In this document: positions 1-6,685 of the stretch, one piece after another | Layout: every line of letters begins with the position of its first letter | How positions within the stretch are numbered: position 1 is the first letter of the stretch | Program-made: the position numbers and the translations under genes | Notes under the pieces: model-generated | Database searches by the model: none | Told to the model about the DNA's origin: nothing | The model's input: the letters and a program-made list of their open reading frames with translations, nothing else | From: a virus | Strand: one strand, 5' to 3' | IMG/VR virus record: IMGVR_UViG_3300017989_000473 | Coordinates: 1 to 22,299 of that record | Length of the DNA stretch: 22,299 nt

Positions 1-900
1 CAAGGCTGGGAACTCATCATTGGCACGCCTAAGGGGCGCGATGCGTTCTATCAAGTGTGGCGAGAAGCGCAGAAACGGCCAGACGATTACTTCTCACTGA
101 TGCTCAAGGCGTCAGAGACGGGCCTGATCCCGGCCGATGAGCTTGCTAAGGCCCGTGAAGCCATGAGCGAGGCCGAATACAACCGGGAATATGAATGCTC
201 GTTCGATGAACCTGGCGTCGCGCAGTTCATCGAATCGAAAGACTGTGATGCGGCGGTGCAGCGTGACGTCGCGCGCGGTCAGCCTGTCGTGATCGGCGTG
301 GACGTCGCGCGGTTTGGTGATGACCAGTCGTGCATTGTGGTCCGGTACGGTGACGCCGTGGTGGACATTCAGCGGTTCCGGGGCCTCGACACAATGCAGT
401 TCGTCGGTCACATCGCGACAGAGGTCGAGCAACACAGTCCGCAACAGGTGTTTGTCGATGGCGTCGGCGTCGGCGGTCCGGTCGTGGATCGTCTGCGCCA
501 GCTGGGTCACAAAGTCGTGGATGTCTCGGCCGGCGCAAAGGCCACCAACGATGCGAGATACTTCAACCTTCGCGCTGAAATGTGGGCACGGATGCGGGAC
601 TGGATCCGATCGCGGGGCATGATTCCACGGGATCAGGGCCTGATTGATGATCTGACGGCGCCGACTTACGAATTCGATCCATCCAACCGCATCAAGCTCG
701 AGAAGAAGGAAGACATGAAGAAGCGCGGCCTGGCATCACCGGATGCGGGCGACGCACTGGCCATGACATTTGCCTATCCGGTGCAGGTCCGGCCCGAGTG
801 GCGCGAACGTGCGGGCGGGGTCATGGTGAAGACCGGCAATCCACGCCTTGACCGCAAACGGAGTGGCAGAACGCGCGGCCCGCGTAGAATATTTGCCTAA
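1..900 (+). CDS. terL: Terminase large subunit, C-terminal part (5' end outside window)
   Basis: The reading frame is open from base 1, so the gene enters from outside; 299 codons plus TAA are visible. The fragment opens with GWELIIGTPKGRDAFYQVW, the stretch that closes the ATPase domain in large terminases. The RNase H-fold nuclease follows, with three acidic motifs: GVDVARFGDD (first Asp at about residue 101 of the fragment), VFVDGVG (Asp about 153) and SPDAGDALAM (Asp about 251). In the family these Asp residues bind the two metals that cut concatemeric DNA, while the missing N-terminal ATPase drives DNA through the portal. The portal gene lies about 1.3 kb downstream. T7 instead keeps its terminase genes at the far end of the morphogenesis cluster, so the order is rearranged here. 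The family call is secure; the true start cannot be seen. Confidence 0.95.
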   Translation, partial: QGWELIIGTPKGRDAFYQVWREAQKRPDDYFSLMLKASETGLIPADELAKAREAMSEAEYNREYECSFDEPGVAQFIESKDCDAAVQRDVARGQPVVIGVDVARFGDDQSCIVVRYGDAVVDIQRFRGLDTMQFVGHIATEVEQHSPQQVFVDGVGVGGPVVDRLRQLGHKVVDVSAGAKATNDARYFNLRAEMWARMRDWIRSRGMIPRDQGLIDDLTAPTYEFDPSNRIKLEKKEDMKKRGLASPDAGDALAMTFAYPVQVRPEWRERAGGVMVKTGNPRLDRKRSGRTRGPRRIFA

Positions 901-938
901 GCGGTCTGGTATCAGCCGGGGGGGGTTAAGACGACACT

Positions 939-1139
939 ATGGAGAATAATATTCCACGCCACGTCTGGATCATCACTGTCGACGGCGCACCCATGGCTCG
1001 CGTCCACGCTGAGACGGATGACGATCGCACCCGCATGGAAGGCCGCGCCAAGATCAAGGCCCGCACTTTTTCTCGCGCCAATCCGGGCGCACAAGTCCAC
1101 ATCGTTCACGAAGACACCAGACAACAGGATGACGCTTGA
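939..1139 (+). CDS. Small hypothetical phage protein (66 aa)
   Basis: No family is recognised. The protein is short, soluble and charged, beginning MENNIPRHVWIITVDG and ending in an acidic/polar tail; there is no signal peptide or membrane segment. The middle, from HVWIITVDG to VHIVHEDT, alternates hydrophobic and polar residues and could form a small alpha/beta fold. The start is the only ATG that fits. A run of eight G (918-925) lies 13 nt upstream and may act as a loose ribosome binding site, but no classical one is present. The stop overlaps the ATG of the next gene by one base (TGATG), so the two are probably co-translated. Its place between terminase and the five small paralogs suggests a packaging or virion accessory role, which is inference only. 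Confidence 0.6.
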   Translation: MENNIPRHVWIITVDGAPMARVHAETDDDRTRMEGRAKIKARTFSRANPGAQVHIVHEDTRQQDDA

Positions 1140-1351
1140 TGGGCATGGGATCTTCAAATCCGTCGGTGCCAAAGGCCGAACCAATCCCGCAGGTGCCGCA
1201 GGAAGACAGCCCGAACACGCTTGAGGTCGAAAAGCAGGCGGCAACGTCGGCCAAGGCCCGCAACGGCGCAACCGCGCATCTGCTCACGCCTGGCAAGGAT
1301 AAGGGCACAAGCTCTCCGATCCAGGGCCAACCGAAACAGTTGATAGGATGA
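1139..1351 (+). CDS. Tandem small virion-type protein, copy 1 of 5 (70 aa)
   Basis: First of five related genes in a row. It starts MGMGSSNPSVPK; a TTG three bases upstream is also possible, but ATG 1139 matches the MG-x-G start of the other copies and sits in a TGATG overlap with the previous gene. A Pro/Glu/Ala-rich, probably disordered middle follows, then ATAHLLTPGKDKG and the terminal QPKQLIG. The HLLTPG...LIG tail matches the other copies. It contains PIQGQ, echoed as PIQGR in copy 3, with a shared 13-nt DNA string. In T7 the equivalent place just upstream of the portal holds small proteins (6.7, 7.3) that are packaged and leave with the DNA. A similar role here is inferred from position and composition, not shown. 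Confidence 0.75.
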   Translation: MGMGSSNPSVPKAEPIPQVPQEDSPNTLEVEKQAATSAKARNGATAHLLTPGKDKGTSSPIQGQPKQLIG

Positions 1352-1355
1352 AAAA

Positions 1356-1598
1356 ATGGGCAAGGGGAGCTCGAAGCCAGCCACACCGGCTGCTGCCGCA
1401 CCACAAGAGCCAAGTGCTACCGTGACAGACGCGGGTGCACCGGACGAGGGCAACAAGGCGATTATGCGCACGGTTGCGACAAACACCAACCCGGCATCGT
1501 CATCGCCTTTGGCTTCGGGCAGCCCGCCCGGCAATGCGCTGCTTGATGATCCGCGCCGCAAGACGCAGCAGGGCGCAACCAACTCACTGCTGGGGTGA
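1356..1598 (+). CDS. Tandem small virion-type protein, copy 2 of 5 (80 aa)
   Basis: Longest of the five copies. It opens MGKGSSKPATPAAAAPQEP, closest in its N-terminus to copy 5 (MGKGSSSKAATPAPAEP). A low-complexity Ala/Pro/Ser/Thr region follows, then GNALLDDPRRKTQQGAT and the terminal NSLLG. The ATG at 1356 lies four bases after the previous stop, and AGGATGA, which spans that stop, serves as a ribosome binding site. No catalytic motif, membrane segment or signal peptide is visible, and the chain is probably disordered apart from its two ends. The shared ends suggest that both termini are functional, for instance as docking signals for packaging or ejection; that is inference. Confidence 0.75.
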   Translation: MGKGSSKPATPAAAAPQEPSATVTDAGAPDEGNKAIMRTVATNTNPASSSPLASGSPPGNALLDDPRRKTQQGATNSLLG

Positions 1599-1602
1599 TC
1601 TG

Positions 1603-1815
1603 ATGGGATTTGGCAAGAAGTCGAGCCCACCGCCCGAGGCGCCCAAGCCCGTGGCGACGGTGCAGAACGAGAACCGACCGGACGATGATCAAAAGCGCGG
1701 TGTGCCGATCCAGGGCCGTGCCAATGAGCAGGTTGCATCGAAGCCGCTGCTGACGCCAGACGCTGGCACAAGTGATGGCGTCGACTACACGAAGCGCAAT
1801 AGGTATCTGTCTTAA
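1603..1815 (+). CDS. Tandem small virion-type protein, copy 3 of 5 (70 aa)
   Basis: The frame is open further upstream, but the ATG at 1603 is chosen because it gives the shared start (MGFGKKSSPPPEAPKP), lies four bases after the previous stop, and has GGGGTGA just upstream. The middle is polar and charged (ENRPDDDQKRG), followed by PIQGRANEQ, then ASKPLLTPDAG and the terminal YTKRNRYLS. This is the only copy that ends in LS rather than IG or LG. Its start is most like copy 4 (MGFGSKKSS), suggesting that 3 and 4 are a recent duplicate pair while 2 and 5 form another. Its TAA overlaps the ATG of copy 4 (TAATG). Function unknown; a virion or ejected role is inferred from context. Confidence 0.75.
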   Translation: MGFGKKSSPPPEAPKPVATVQNENRPDDDQKRGVPIQGRANEQVASKPLLTPDAGTSDGVDYTKRNRYLS

Positions 1816-2015
1816 TGGGATTCGGCAGCAAGAAGTCATCGCAGCCGGCGCAGGCGCCGCGCGATACGCCATCAGCCGACACGTACGCGTCAAAGCCGGC
1901 TGAAGATCCGATCAGCAACCAGATCAACAACCGCCAGCCAACACCGGCCGGCGCAAAGCCTTTGCTTGGGCCGTCGGCATCCGATCCCAAGCAAAAGCAT
2001 TATCTCCTAGGGTGA
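1815..2015 (+). CDS. Tandem small virion-type protein, copy 4 of 5 (66 aa)
   Basis: It starts on the last base of the preceding TAA, so translation is probably coupled. The N-terminus MGFGSKKSSQPAQAPR is nearly that of copy 3. A polar, Asn/Gln/Pro-rich middle leads to AGAKPLLGPSASDPKQ and the terminal KHYLLG, the same LL-x-P...LLG tail as its neighbours. No cysteine, membrane span or enzyme motif is seen. Because only the two ends are conserved among copies while the middle varies in sequence and length, the family looks like a pair of short recognition signals joined by a flexible linker. That reading, and a place in the virion, are inferences. Confidence 0.75.
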   Translation: MGFGSKKSSQPAQAPRDTPSADTYASKPAEDPISNQINNRQPTPAGAKPLLGPSASDPKQKHYLLG

Positions 2016-2020
2016 TCCAT

Positions 2021-2218
2021 ATGGGCAAAGGCAGTTCTTCAAAGGCCGCAACACCGGCCCCGGCTGAGCCCGTGGGTGAGGTCAAAGGCGATCCAAACTA
2101 CAAGCCACCGGTTGAACAGAACCGCACGGAAGGCTCGCCATTGGCCCGTCCGCTGCTCGCCCCCGGTGGCACGTCGACCTACGGCACACAGAAGAAACCG
2201 AATAACCTGATCGGCTGA
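2021..2218 (+). CDS. Tandem small virion-type protein, copy 5 of 5 (65 aa)
   Basis: Last copy before the portal gene. A GTG at 2012 in the same frame overlaps the previous gene, but ATG 2021 gives the shared MGKGSSSKAATPAP start and is preceded at five bases by AGGGTGA, so it is preferred. The central part (KGDPNYKPPVEQNRTEG) is polar. The C-terminus SPLARPLLAPGGTS...KPNNLIG repeats the family tail. T7 protein 7.3, which lies just upstream of the T7 portal gene, also begins MG, is low-complexity and is a small ejected tail-assembly/host-range protein. The likeness is in layout, not in alignable sequence. Confidence 0.75.
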   Translation: MGKGSSSKAATPAPAEPVGEVKGDPNYKPPVEQNRTEGSPLARPLLAPGGTSTYGTQKKPNNLIG

Positions 2219-2223
2219 CGCAC

Positions 2224-3993
2224 TTGCTCCCTCAATCACAGCAGGCCGCACTGCGGTTTGCGCTCAAAGCCAGATCGTCCCGGCAGAATTGGGACACGCT
2301 GTTTGAGCGTCTGGCGCTGATGTTCCTGCCGAACCGCAGTGGCTTCACGTCCGAGCGCACCGACGGCGAGGATCTTGAAGATCACCTGAACTCATCGGCA
2401 CCAGCGTTGGCACGGCGTGGCCTCGCGTCGGCTGTGTCCACGATGCTGCGGCCGGCAGGGCGGCACTGGTTCAGGGGATCCGTAAAGTTTCACGCGCTGA
2501 ACGCTGACGCTTCGGTGCGGCTCTGGCTCGATCAGGTCACGCAGATCATGTTCGATGCGATGTACGATCCGCGGGCGCGGATGGAGCCGAACTTGGCGAT
2601 GTGCGACGACGATTTGGTTACGTTCGGCAACGGCTGCGTGCGCATGGGCTGGGACATTCGCGGCTCGCATTTGCGGTTCCGCACGCGCTCGATGACCAAC
2701 ACGTATTACGTGGTGGATGCCTCGGGCCAAGTGGTGGGCCTGATCACATTTGAGATGTGGACGCTGCGGCAGCTGATCGAGCGGTTTGGCAAAGACAAGC
2801 TCACGAAGCAGATGAAACGCGATCTTGACCAATCCAACCGCGAAAACGGGATGGATAAGGAGTATGAGCTGGTTCACATCGTCGTCCCGGTTTCAGACGC
2901 CAAGGCCATGGGAATGACGGTGCGCAAGCCGTGGTCGTCGCTCTGGATGTCGGTCACGTGCAAGGAATCACTCGAGGCGAAAGGCTTTGATTATTTCCCG
3001 TACCTGACGCCGCGCTGGGACCTGTCGACGGGCGAAACCTACGGCCGATCGCCGGCAATGGTGGCGCTCAAGGATGCACAGCTTCTCCAGGCCATGACCG
3101 AGACGGTCATTGATGCTGGTGAGAAGGCGCTCAACCCGCCGACATGGGGATACGGTGACGCGATCTCTGGTCTTCTCGATCTGTCGGCGGGAGGATTTAC
3201 GCCGGTTGAGGCAAGCTTTCCGGGCAATCAGGCGCCAATCAATCCGATCCAGCTTGGCACGCTCCCGCGCGAGATCTTCGAATTCATCAGCGTGGTCGAG
3301 GAACGGATTTATTCGGCGTTTTATCGGGATATTCTCGAACTGCCGTCGGCGCGGGACAAGGATCTGACGGCCACTGAGATCAACGCACGCCTGGATCAGT
3401 ACATGCGCCAAGCAGCGCCGGTCTTCTCGCGCATTGAGCACAGCTACAACGCTCCGCTGGTCGAGACGGTCTACAAGATCCTCGAGATGAACGGCCAGCT
3501 GCCGCAGAAGCCCGACATGATTCAGATGGCGGAAGAGTACAGCGGCGAAGACGCGATTGAATTCGAGTATGAGAGCCCGATCAAGACGGCGCGCGACAAA
3601 GCCGAAGCGATGAAGATATTCGAAGGCATGCAGATGTTGGCCGGTGGCGCTGCAACGATGGGCGAACAGGCTGTGATGGCGGTGGCTGAAAACTTCAACC
3701 CGGATGCGTTTGCACGCGGCGTCGGTGGCATGAAGCTCGATCTTCCTGAATGGCTGTTTACGCCAATGGAAGAGATGATCGCCATGCGTCAGCAGCGGAT
3801 GCAGGCGGCCGAAGCGCAGATGCAAGCCGACATGATCCAGAAAGTGGCACCGGGTGCGGCACAACTTGGCAAGCTCGTGCCGGAAGCGGCGAAAGCCGGA
3901 CTGATCGATCAGGGACCAGATCAAGCGTTGTTGCCAGCACCCGAAGGCATTCCGTTCGAAGACATCGAAGGTCTAGCCGGAGAGATTTTATGA
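2224..3993 (+). CDS. Portal (head-to-tail connector) protein, T7-like
   Basis: The 589-residue protein fits the podovirus head-tail connector family (T7 gp8-like). It would form the dodecameric ring at one capsid vertex through which DNA enters and leaves and on which the tail is built. Seen in sequence: an N-terminal helical part (residues 1-60), the hallmark LASAVSTMLRPAGRHWFRG near residues 67-85 (family pattern: small residues, L-x-P, then WF), a long mixed core, and a C-terminal Gln/Ala/Met-rich helix (around 515-545) typical of portal crowns. The start is uncertain: TTG 2224 gives MLPQSQQAAL, with CTG 2215 as the alternative. Neither has a clear ribosome binding site, so translation may be coupled to copy 5, which ends six bases upstream. 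The stop overlaps the next gene (ATGA). Confidence 0.92.
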   Translation: MLPQSQQAALRFALKARSSRQNWDTLFERLALMFLPNRSGFTSERTDGEDLEDHLNSSAPALARRGLASAVSTMLRPAGRHWFRGSVKFHALNADASVRLWLDQVTQIMFDAMYDPRARMEPNLAMCDDDLVTFGNGCVRMGWDIRGSHLRFRTRSMTNTYYVVDASGQVVGLITFEMWTLRQLIERFGKDKLTKQMKRDLDQSNRENGMDKEYELVHIVVPVSDAKAMGMTVRKPWSSLWMSVTCKESLEAKGFDYFPYLTPRWDLSTGETYGRSPAMVALKDAQLLQAMTETVIDAGEKALNPPTWGYGDAISGLLDLSAGGFTPVEASFPGNQAPINPIQLGTLPREIFEFISVVEERIYSAFYRDILELPSARDKDLTATEINARLDQYMRQAAPVFSRIEHSYNAPLVETVYKILEMNGQLPQKPDMIQMAEEYSGEDAIEFEYESPIKTARDKAEAMKIFEGMQMLAGGAATMGEQAVMAVAENFNPDAFARGVGGMKLDLPEWLFTPMEEMIAMRQQRMQAAEAQMQADMIQKVAPGAAQLGKLVPEAAKAGLIDQGPDQALLPAPEGIPFEDIEGLAGEIL

Positions 3994-4220
3994 CGGAGCT
4001 CAAGAGCTTCCGGAAATTGGCGCAGATTGCGCTCCTGCAAGAGATGATGGATCGCGTTGAGGCGGGCGAGTTTACCGAGCTCGCATTCATCGGGACCACA
4101 CAAGACGCAGGTGCGGCGGCGCTCTGGACGGGCGATCTTGAGGCGGTGCGCCTCGGCGTGTTGGCCTTCCTCGTTGAGAGCGAGGATCTGATGTCAGCGT
4201 CGTGCGGCACGGTGCACTAG
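3990..4220 (+). CDS. Small hypothetical protein between portal and Bbp19-like gene (76 aa)
   Basis: It starts in an ATGA overlap with the portal stop, with CGGAGAG about six bases upstream as ribosome binding site; the frame is open further upstream inside the portal gene, but this ATG is clearly the best start. The protein reads MTELKSFRKLAQIALLQEM and then EFTELAFIGTTQDAGAAAL. It seems to be one amphipathic helix followed by a small beta/alpha unit (WTGDLEAVRLGVLAFLVE). No family is recognised with confidence; short proteins of this kind are common in alphaproteobacterial phages and prophages. Its position in the head gene block suggests a head-assembly accessory, which is inference. Confidence 0.65.
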   Translation: MTELKSFRKLAQIALLQEMMDRVEAGEFTELAFIGTTQDAGAAALWTGDLEAVRLGVLAFLVESEDLMSASCGTVH

Positions 4221-4224
4221 TCAC

Positions 4225-4497
4225 GTGAAACGTTCCGTGACGCGCCATCAGGCGATAATTCGGCATGAGCATGAAAAGCTGGTCCGGCTGAGCAGGGCGT
4301 TCGGTCATGTCTATGCCACGGACGACGGCCGCCTCGTGCTGGATTATATCGTCCAGCAGTTGTGCCGGACTGACCAACCTGGCGTTCACGACAATCCCCT
4401 TCAAACGTATCACCGGCTCGGCAAGCGCGATGTTGGCCTGGCAGTCATGCGTTTGATCGAAGGCGTGACCCAAGAACCGGAGATTGACAATGAGTGA
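4225..4497 (+). CDS. Bbp19-like small phage protein (90 aa)
   Basis: It resembles the small Bbp19 family found next to portal and scaffold genes in many podoviruses. Matching features are a central GRLVLDYIVQQLC (family: G-R-x-V-L-x-D-L), a variable loop, and the closing GKRDVGLAVMRLIEG (family: G-R-R-x-V-x-x-x-I). The family's molecular role is not well defined; membership rests on this pattern and on position. A GTG at 4225, four bases after the previous stop, is the best start. ACGGTG about ten bases upstream is a weak ribosome binding site, and coupling to the preceding gene is likely. The 3' end overlaps the scaffold gene by eight bases. Confidence 0.7.
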   Translation: MKRSVTRHQAIIRHEHEKLVRLSRAFGHVYATDDGRLVLDYIVQQLCRTDQPGVHDNPLQTYHRLGKRDVGLAVMRLIEGVTQEPEIDNE

Positions 4498-5554
4498 AGC
4501 AGCAGCGGTTGAAACGCAGGCATCAAACGCGGGGGGCACGGCTGGCGCCAACGCAAATTATGGAAACGCAACACCGGGGAGCCAGTCAACCGCTGCAAGC
4601 CTCGCCGATGGGAATACTGAAACCACGCGGCAAAATGGTGACGCTGGATCGTCGCAAGCGGGGCAACAGGGACAAGCGGCGGCACCGGGCAGCACCGAAC
4701 AGAATGGCACGGGCCAAGCTGATCCATCCTCAATGGATTGGCGTCATCGGATGGCGCAGGGACTTAAAGAGGAAGACCGCGACGCGTTTATCAACGAAGC
4801 TTCGCGATCGGACAGTGAGACGTCTTTTGCGCAGCGGTTCCTGGATCTGCGGCGCAGCCAGTCGAAGATGATGCCGGTTCCTGATCCTGATAATGATGAT
4901 GCAAAATCGGAGATCTGGAACAAGCTTGGCCGACCGGAAAAGCCCGATGCCTATGAGTTCAAGGCCCCAGAAGGCATTGAGGTGACGGATTCGGACAAGG
5001 CCGCATTCGACGACTTCAAGCCGATCGCGCATCGTCACGGCGTGACGCAGAAGGCGATGGATGAGTTTGTCGAGGCGCAGGCCCGATACAATAAGCTGGA
5101 GGCTGAAGCTCGTCAGGTCCGCGCCAATGATCTTGAATCCGAACGGCGCACGCAACTCAAGGCGGCGTGGGGCGGAGATTTCGAGCAGAACCTTGCAGTG
5201 TACAGCAATGTTGTGACGCACACTCTGGGCGGGCCTGAGAGCACAGAGCGCGAAGAGTTCCGCAACATGCGGCTCGAGGACGGCACGCTGGTGTCGAACC
5301 ATCCGACAATTGTTCGCATGCTTACCAAGCTCGGGCGCGAACGTGTTGATGATGATACCGATTGGAATCCGATCAATCAGGATCGCAAGGTGGGCGCGCA
5401 AGAGCGCCTGAAGGCTTTGCAAAACGAGATGCTGGAAAAACGGCTGTCACCTGGCATGCCGGGCTATCCGCAAGAAGAGTTCGCCCGCCTCTACAAAGAG
5501 GTTGGATCGACACGGCGCCGAACACCGAACGATCGGTTTCAGCGCGCCGTCTAG
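4490..5554 (+). CDS. Capsid scaffolding / assembly protein (354 aa)
   Basis: It should guide coat-protein assembly into a procapsid and then leave. The N-terminal 80 residues are a low-complexity Ala/Gly/Gln/Thr/Asn region, followed by a charged helical part. Near residue 146 comes the characteristic LGRPEKPDAYEFKAP segment and then a helical GVTQKAMDEFVEAQARY, a pattern seen in phage scaffold/capsid assembly proteins. The C-terminus is basic and helical, as expected for the coat-binding end. Length is close to T7 gp9 (about 307). ATG 4490 is chosen over TTG 4484 because GGAG (4479-4482) is correctly spaced. It lies directly before the capsid gene, the usual order. It ends in two in-frame stops in a row, TAG then TAA (5552-5557). 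Confidence 0.88.
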   Translation: MSEAAAVETQASNAGGTAGANANYGNATPGSQSTAASLADGNTETTRQNGDAGSSQAGQQGQAAAPGSTEQNGTGQADPSSMDWRHRMAQGLKEEDRDAFINEASRSDSETSFAQRFLDLRRSQSKMMPVPDPDNDDAKSEIWNKLGRPEKPDAYEFKAPEGIEVTDSDKAAFDDFKPIAHRHGVTQKAMDEFVEAQARYNKLEAEARQVRANDLESERRTQLKAAWGGDFEQNLAVYSNVVTHTLGGPESTEREEFRNMRLEDGTLVSNHPTIVRMLTKLGRERVDDDTDWNPINQDRKVGAQERLKALQNEMLEKRLSPGMPGYPQEEFARLYKEVGSTRRRTPNDRFQRAV

Positions 5555-5579
5555 TAACCGCCGTTCCCCGTGTTCCGCC

Positions 5580-5602
5580 GCGTTCCTTAAGGGAACGGAG
5601 CG
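5580..5602. repeat. Palindrome copy 1 in the capsid leader
   Basis: CGTTCCTTAAGGGAACG (5581-5597) is a dyad with 7 of 8 arm bases matching around one central base. As RNA it can form a 6-bp CGTTCC/GGAACG stem with a five-base loop. It is flanked by G on the left and GAGCG on the right, as is copy 2. No U-tract follows, so it does not look like a simple terminator. Confidence 0.7.
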
Positions 5603-5715
5603 GTACGGCCCGGCATGGACAACCGTCCACCTGCGTTCACTGAGCACACAGAACCCGGCTTTTCTGGTTGTCGCCCGAGCCCCGCACAGCGGTTCCCTTT
5701 GGCGTCAATCCCTTG

Positions 5716-5742
5716 CTCGCGTTCCTTAAAGGAACGTGAGCG
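5716..5742. repeat. Palindrome copy 2 in the capsid leader, extended hairpin
   Basis: CGTTCCTTAAAGGAACG (5720-5736) is a perfect 8+1+8 dyad and differs from copy 1 by one base. The symmetry extends: CTCGCGTTCC (5716-5725) can pair with GGAACGTGAG (5731-5740), giving a 10-bp stem with one G-U pair and a five-base loop. It lies about 70 bases upstream of the capsid ATG and has no following U-tract. It could be an operator for a dimeric regulator or a structured RNA processing/stability element. Confidence 0.7.
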
Positions 5743-5793
5743 TTCCGCCGTTCCTTCTCGCGCTCTCACATGATCCAAGGAGATATACAACCT

Positions 5794-5808
5794 GAGAGGG
5801 TGATATTA
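5794..5808 (+). promoter_or_regulatory. Capsid gene ribosome binding site
   Basis: GAGAGGGTGA ends four bases before the capsid ATG (5808), with its GAGAGG core about eight bases away, so it is the likely functional site. A second site, AAGGAGATATAC (5777-5788), has the same sequence as the ribosome binding region in front of T7 gene 10 but lies about 25 bases from the ATG with no start codon at the right distance. Confidence 0.6.
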
Positions 5809-6671
5809 TGGCTGCGCCATATATCGACGACGCGTTTGAAACGGCGTTCAACAGCGAGTTGCACCTGAACTACGAACAGGGCGATACGCATTTTCGCGGG
5901 CTGCTTCGCACGGATGGCGATGTGGTCGGCGAGAAAGTCCGCTTCCAGAAGCTGGGCGGAATCGAAATGACGGATAAAGCCGCGTACGGCGAGGTTCCGT
6001 TGTCGATCCCGGCGCACAGCTACGCAGACGCGGAGATGGTCGACAAGTACGCGCGTGTCGCCATCCAGAAGCTGGATCTGACAAAGCTGTCCACCAATGT
6101 TCGCCAAGGCTATGCCAAGCGGCTGGGGGATGCTGCCAACCGTCGGATCGACAACCAAGTTGTTGCCGCGCTTGATTCAGGCGGTGCAACAAACGTCATC
6201 AACTCGGGTGGCTCCGGCAACCTGACGCGGGCGATTGCGCTGGAGCTGCAAGAGAGCTTCAATGTCAACGAAGTCCCGGACGATGGCATGCGCTTTTGTG
6301 CCATCACGCCGCGGGCGCACTCGCACCTGATGACGATCACGGAATACAAGGACGCCGATATCATCGGTTTTGACGATCTTCCGTACAACTCTGGTGCACC
6401 GCACGGTCGCAAGTATCGCAACTGGCTGGGCATCAACTGGTTCACGACCAACCGCTTGACGGGTGCGGCAACCGCTGCATGCAAGATGTACGGCTGGCAT
6501 TATTCCGCGGTCGGCCACGGCATCAACTCGGACGTCGAAGCCGATTGGGGCTGGTGCACGAAAAGCCAGATGTGGGACGGCGTGGTCTCGCTCTCGATGG
6601 GCGCCGTCGTGATTGATGATGCTGGCGTGTTTCAGATCCTCGTTGACGACACAACCGCAATCCCAAGCTAA
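5808..6671 (+). CDS. Major capsid protein (287 aa)
   Basis: The N-terminus FETAFNSELHLNYEQ, then FRGLLRTDGDVVGEKVRFQK, follows the pattern of the phage capsid protein family whose members open with a helix, a Y-x-Q-x...L-R segment and a V-x-G-x-x-x-x-F-x-K strand (HK97-type coat fold). KLSTNVRQGYAKRLGDAAN forms the expected long helix, and the C-terminal half contains GMRFCAITPRAHSHLM and a WLGINWFTTNRL stretch typical of the A-domain. At 287 residues it is shorter than T7 gp10A (about 345). It directly follows the scaffold gene and has its own long leader, consistent with high late expression. A 14-nt gap containing AAGGAGG separates it from the next gene. No frameshift extension like T7 gp10B is evident. 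Confidence 0.9.
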   Translation: MAAPYIDDAFETAFNSELHLNYEQGDTHFRGLLRTDGDVVGEKVRFQKLGGIEMTDKAAYGEVPLSIPAHSYADAEMVDKYARVAIQKLDLTKLSTNVRQGYAKRLGDAANRRIDNQVVAALDSGGATNVINSGGSGNLTRAIALELQESFNVNEVPDDGMRFCAITPRAHSHLMTITEYKDADIIGFDDLPYNSGAPHGRKYRNWLGINWFTTNRLTGAATAACKMYGWHYSAVGHGINSDVEADWGWCTKSQMWDGVVSLSMGAVVIDDAGVFQILVDDTTAIPS

Positions 6672-6685
6672 GGAGGGGCTGAACC

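Larger units (their letters stand above)
5555..5807. promoter_or_regulatory. Gene-free leader between scaffold and major capsid genes
   Basis: This is the only sizeable non-coding gap in the window. It holds two near-identical palindromes (5580-5602 and 5719-5742), a weak TGGAC/GTCCA hairpin (5616-5629), and at least seven GTTCC and two GGAAC words. At its 3' end are two Shine-Dalgarno-like strings: AAGGAG (5777-5782, too far from the ATG) and GAGAGGGTGA (5794-5803, properly spaced). No short ORF here is convincing. In T7-like phages the gap before the capsid gene commonly carries a strong late promoter, so a promoter or RNA-processing region is plausible. I cannot name the promoter sequence. 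Confidence 0.6.

Noticed and set aside
926-944. T7-promoter-like string (ACGAC, then ACTAT, then GGAGA)
   Set aside because: It lacks two central bases of the T7 consensus and overlaps the ATG of the 66-residue gene, so a transcript starting there would lose the start codon; probably coincidence.
1154-1990. 278-codon open frame on the minus strand across the five small genes
   Set aside because: The five + strand genes have shared ends, ribosome binding sites and tight spacing; the antisense frame is Cys/Ser/Arg-rich with no motif and is a by-product of codon bias.
1139-2218. MG-x-G-S-S starts as N-myristoylation signals
   Set aside because: The pattern resembles eukaryotic myristoylation sites, but bacteria lack N-myristoyltransferase and the rest of the window is clearly bacteriophage.
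2968-3924. 318-codon open frame on the minus strand inside the portal gene
   Set aside because: Its sequence (His/Arg/Phe/Leu-rich) is typical of antisense shadow, it has no family pattern, and the portal frame is well supported.
4730-5422. 230-codon minus-strand frame opposite the scaffold gene
   Set aside because: Antisense shadow without a ribosome binding site or recognisable domain; the scaffold frame has clear family features.
5502-5729. Short open frame across the scaffold end and the capsid leader
   Set aside because: It overlaps the scaffold gene in another frame, has no ribosome binding site, and runs through the palindromes; composition is not protein-like.
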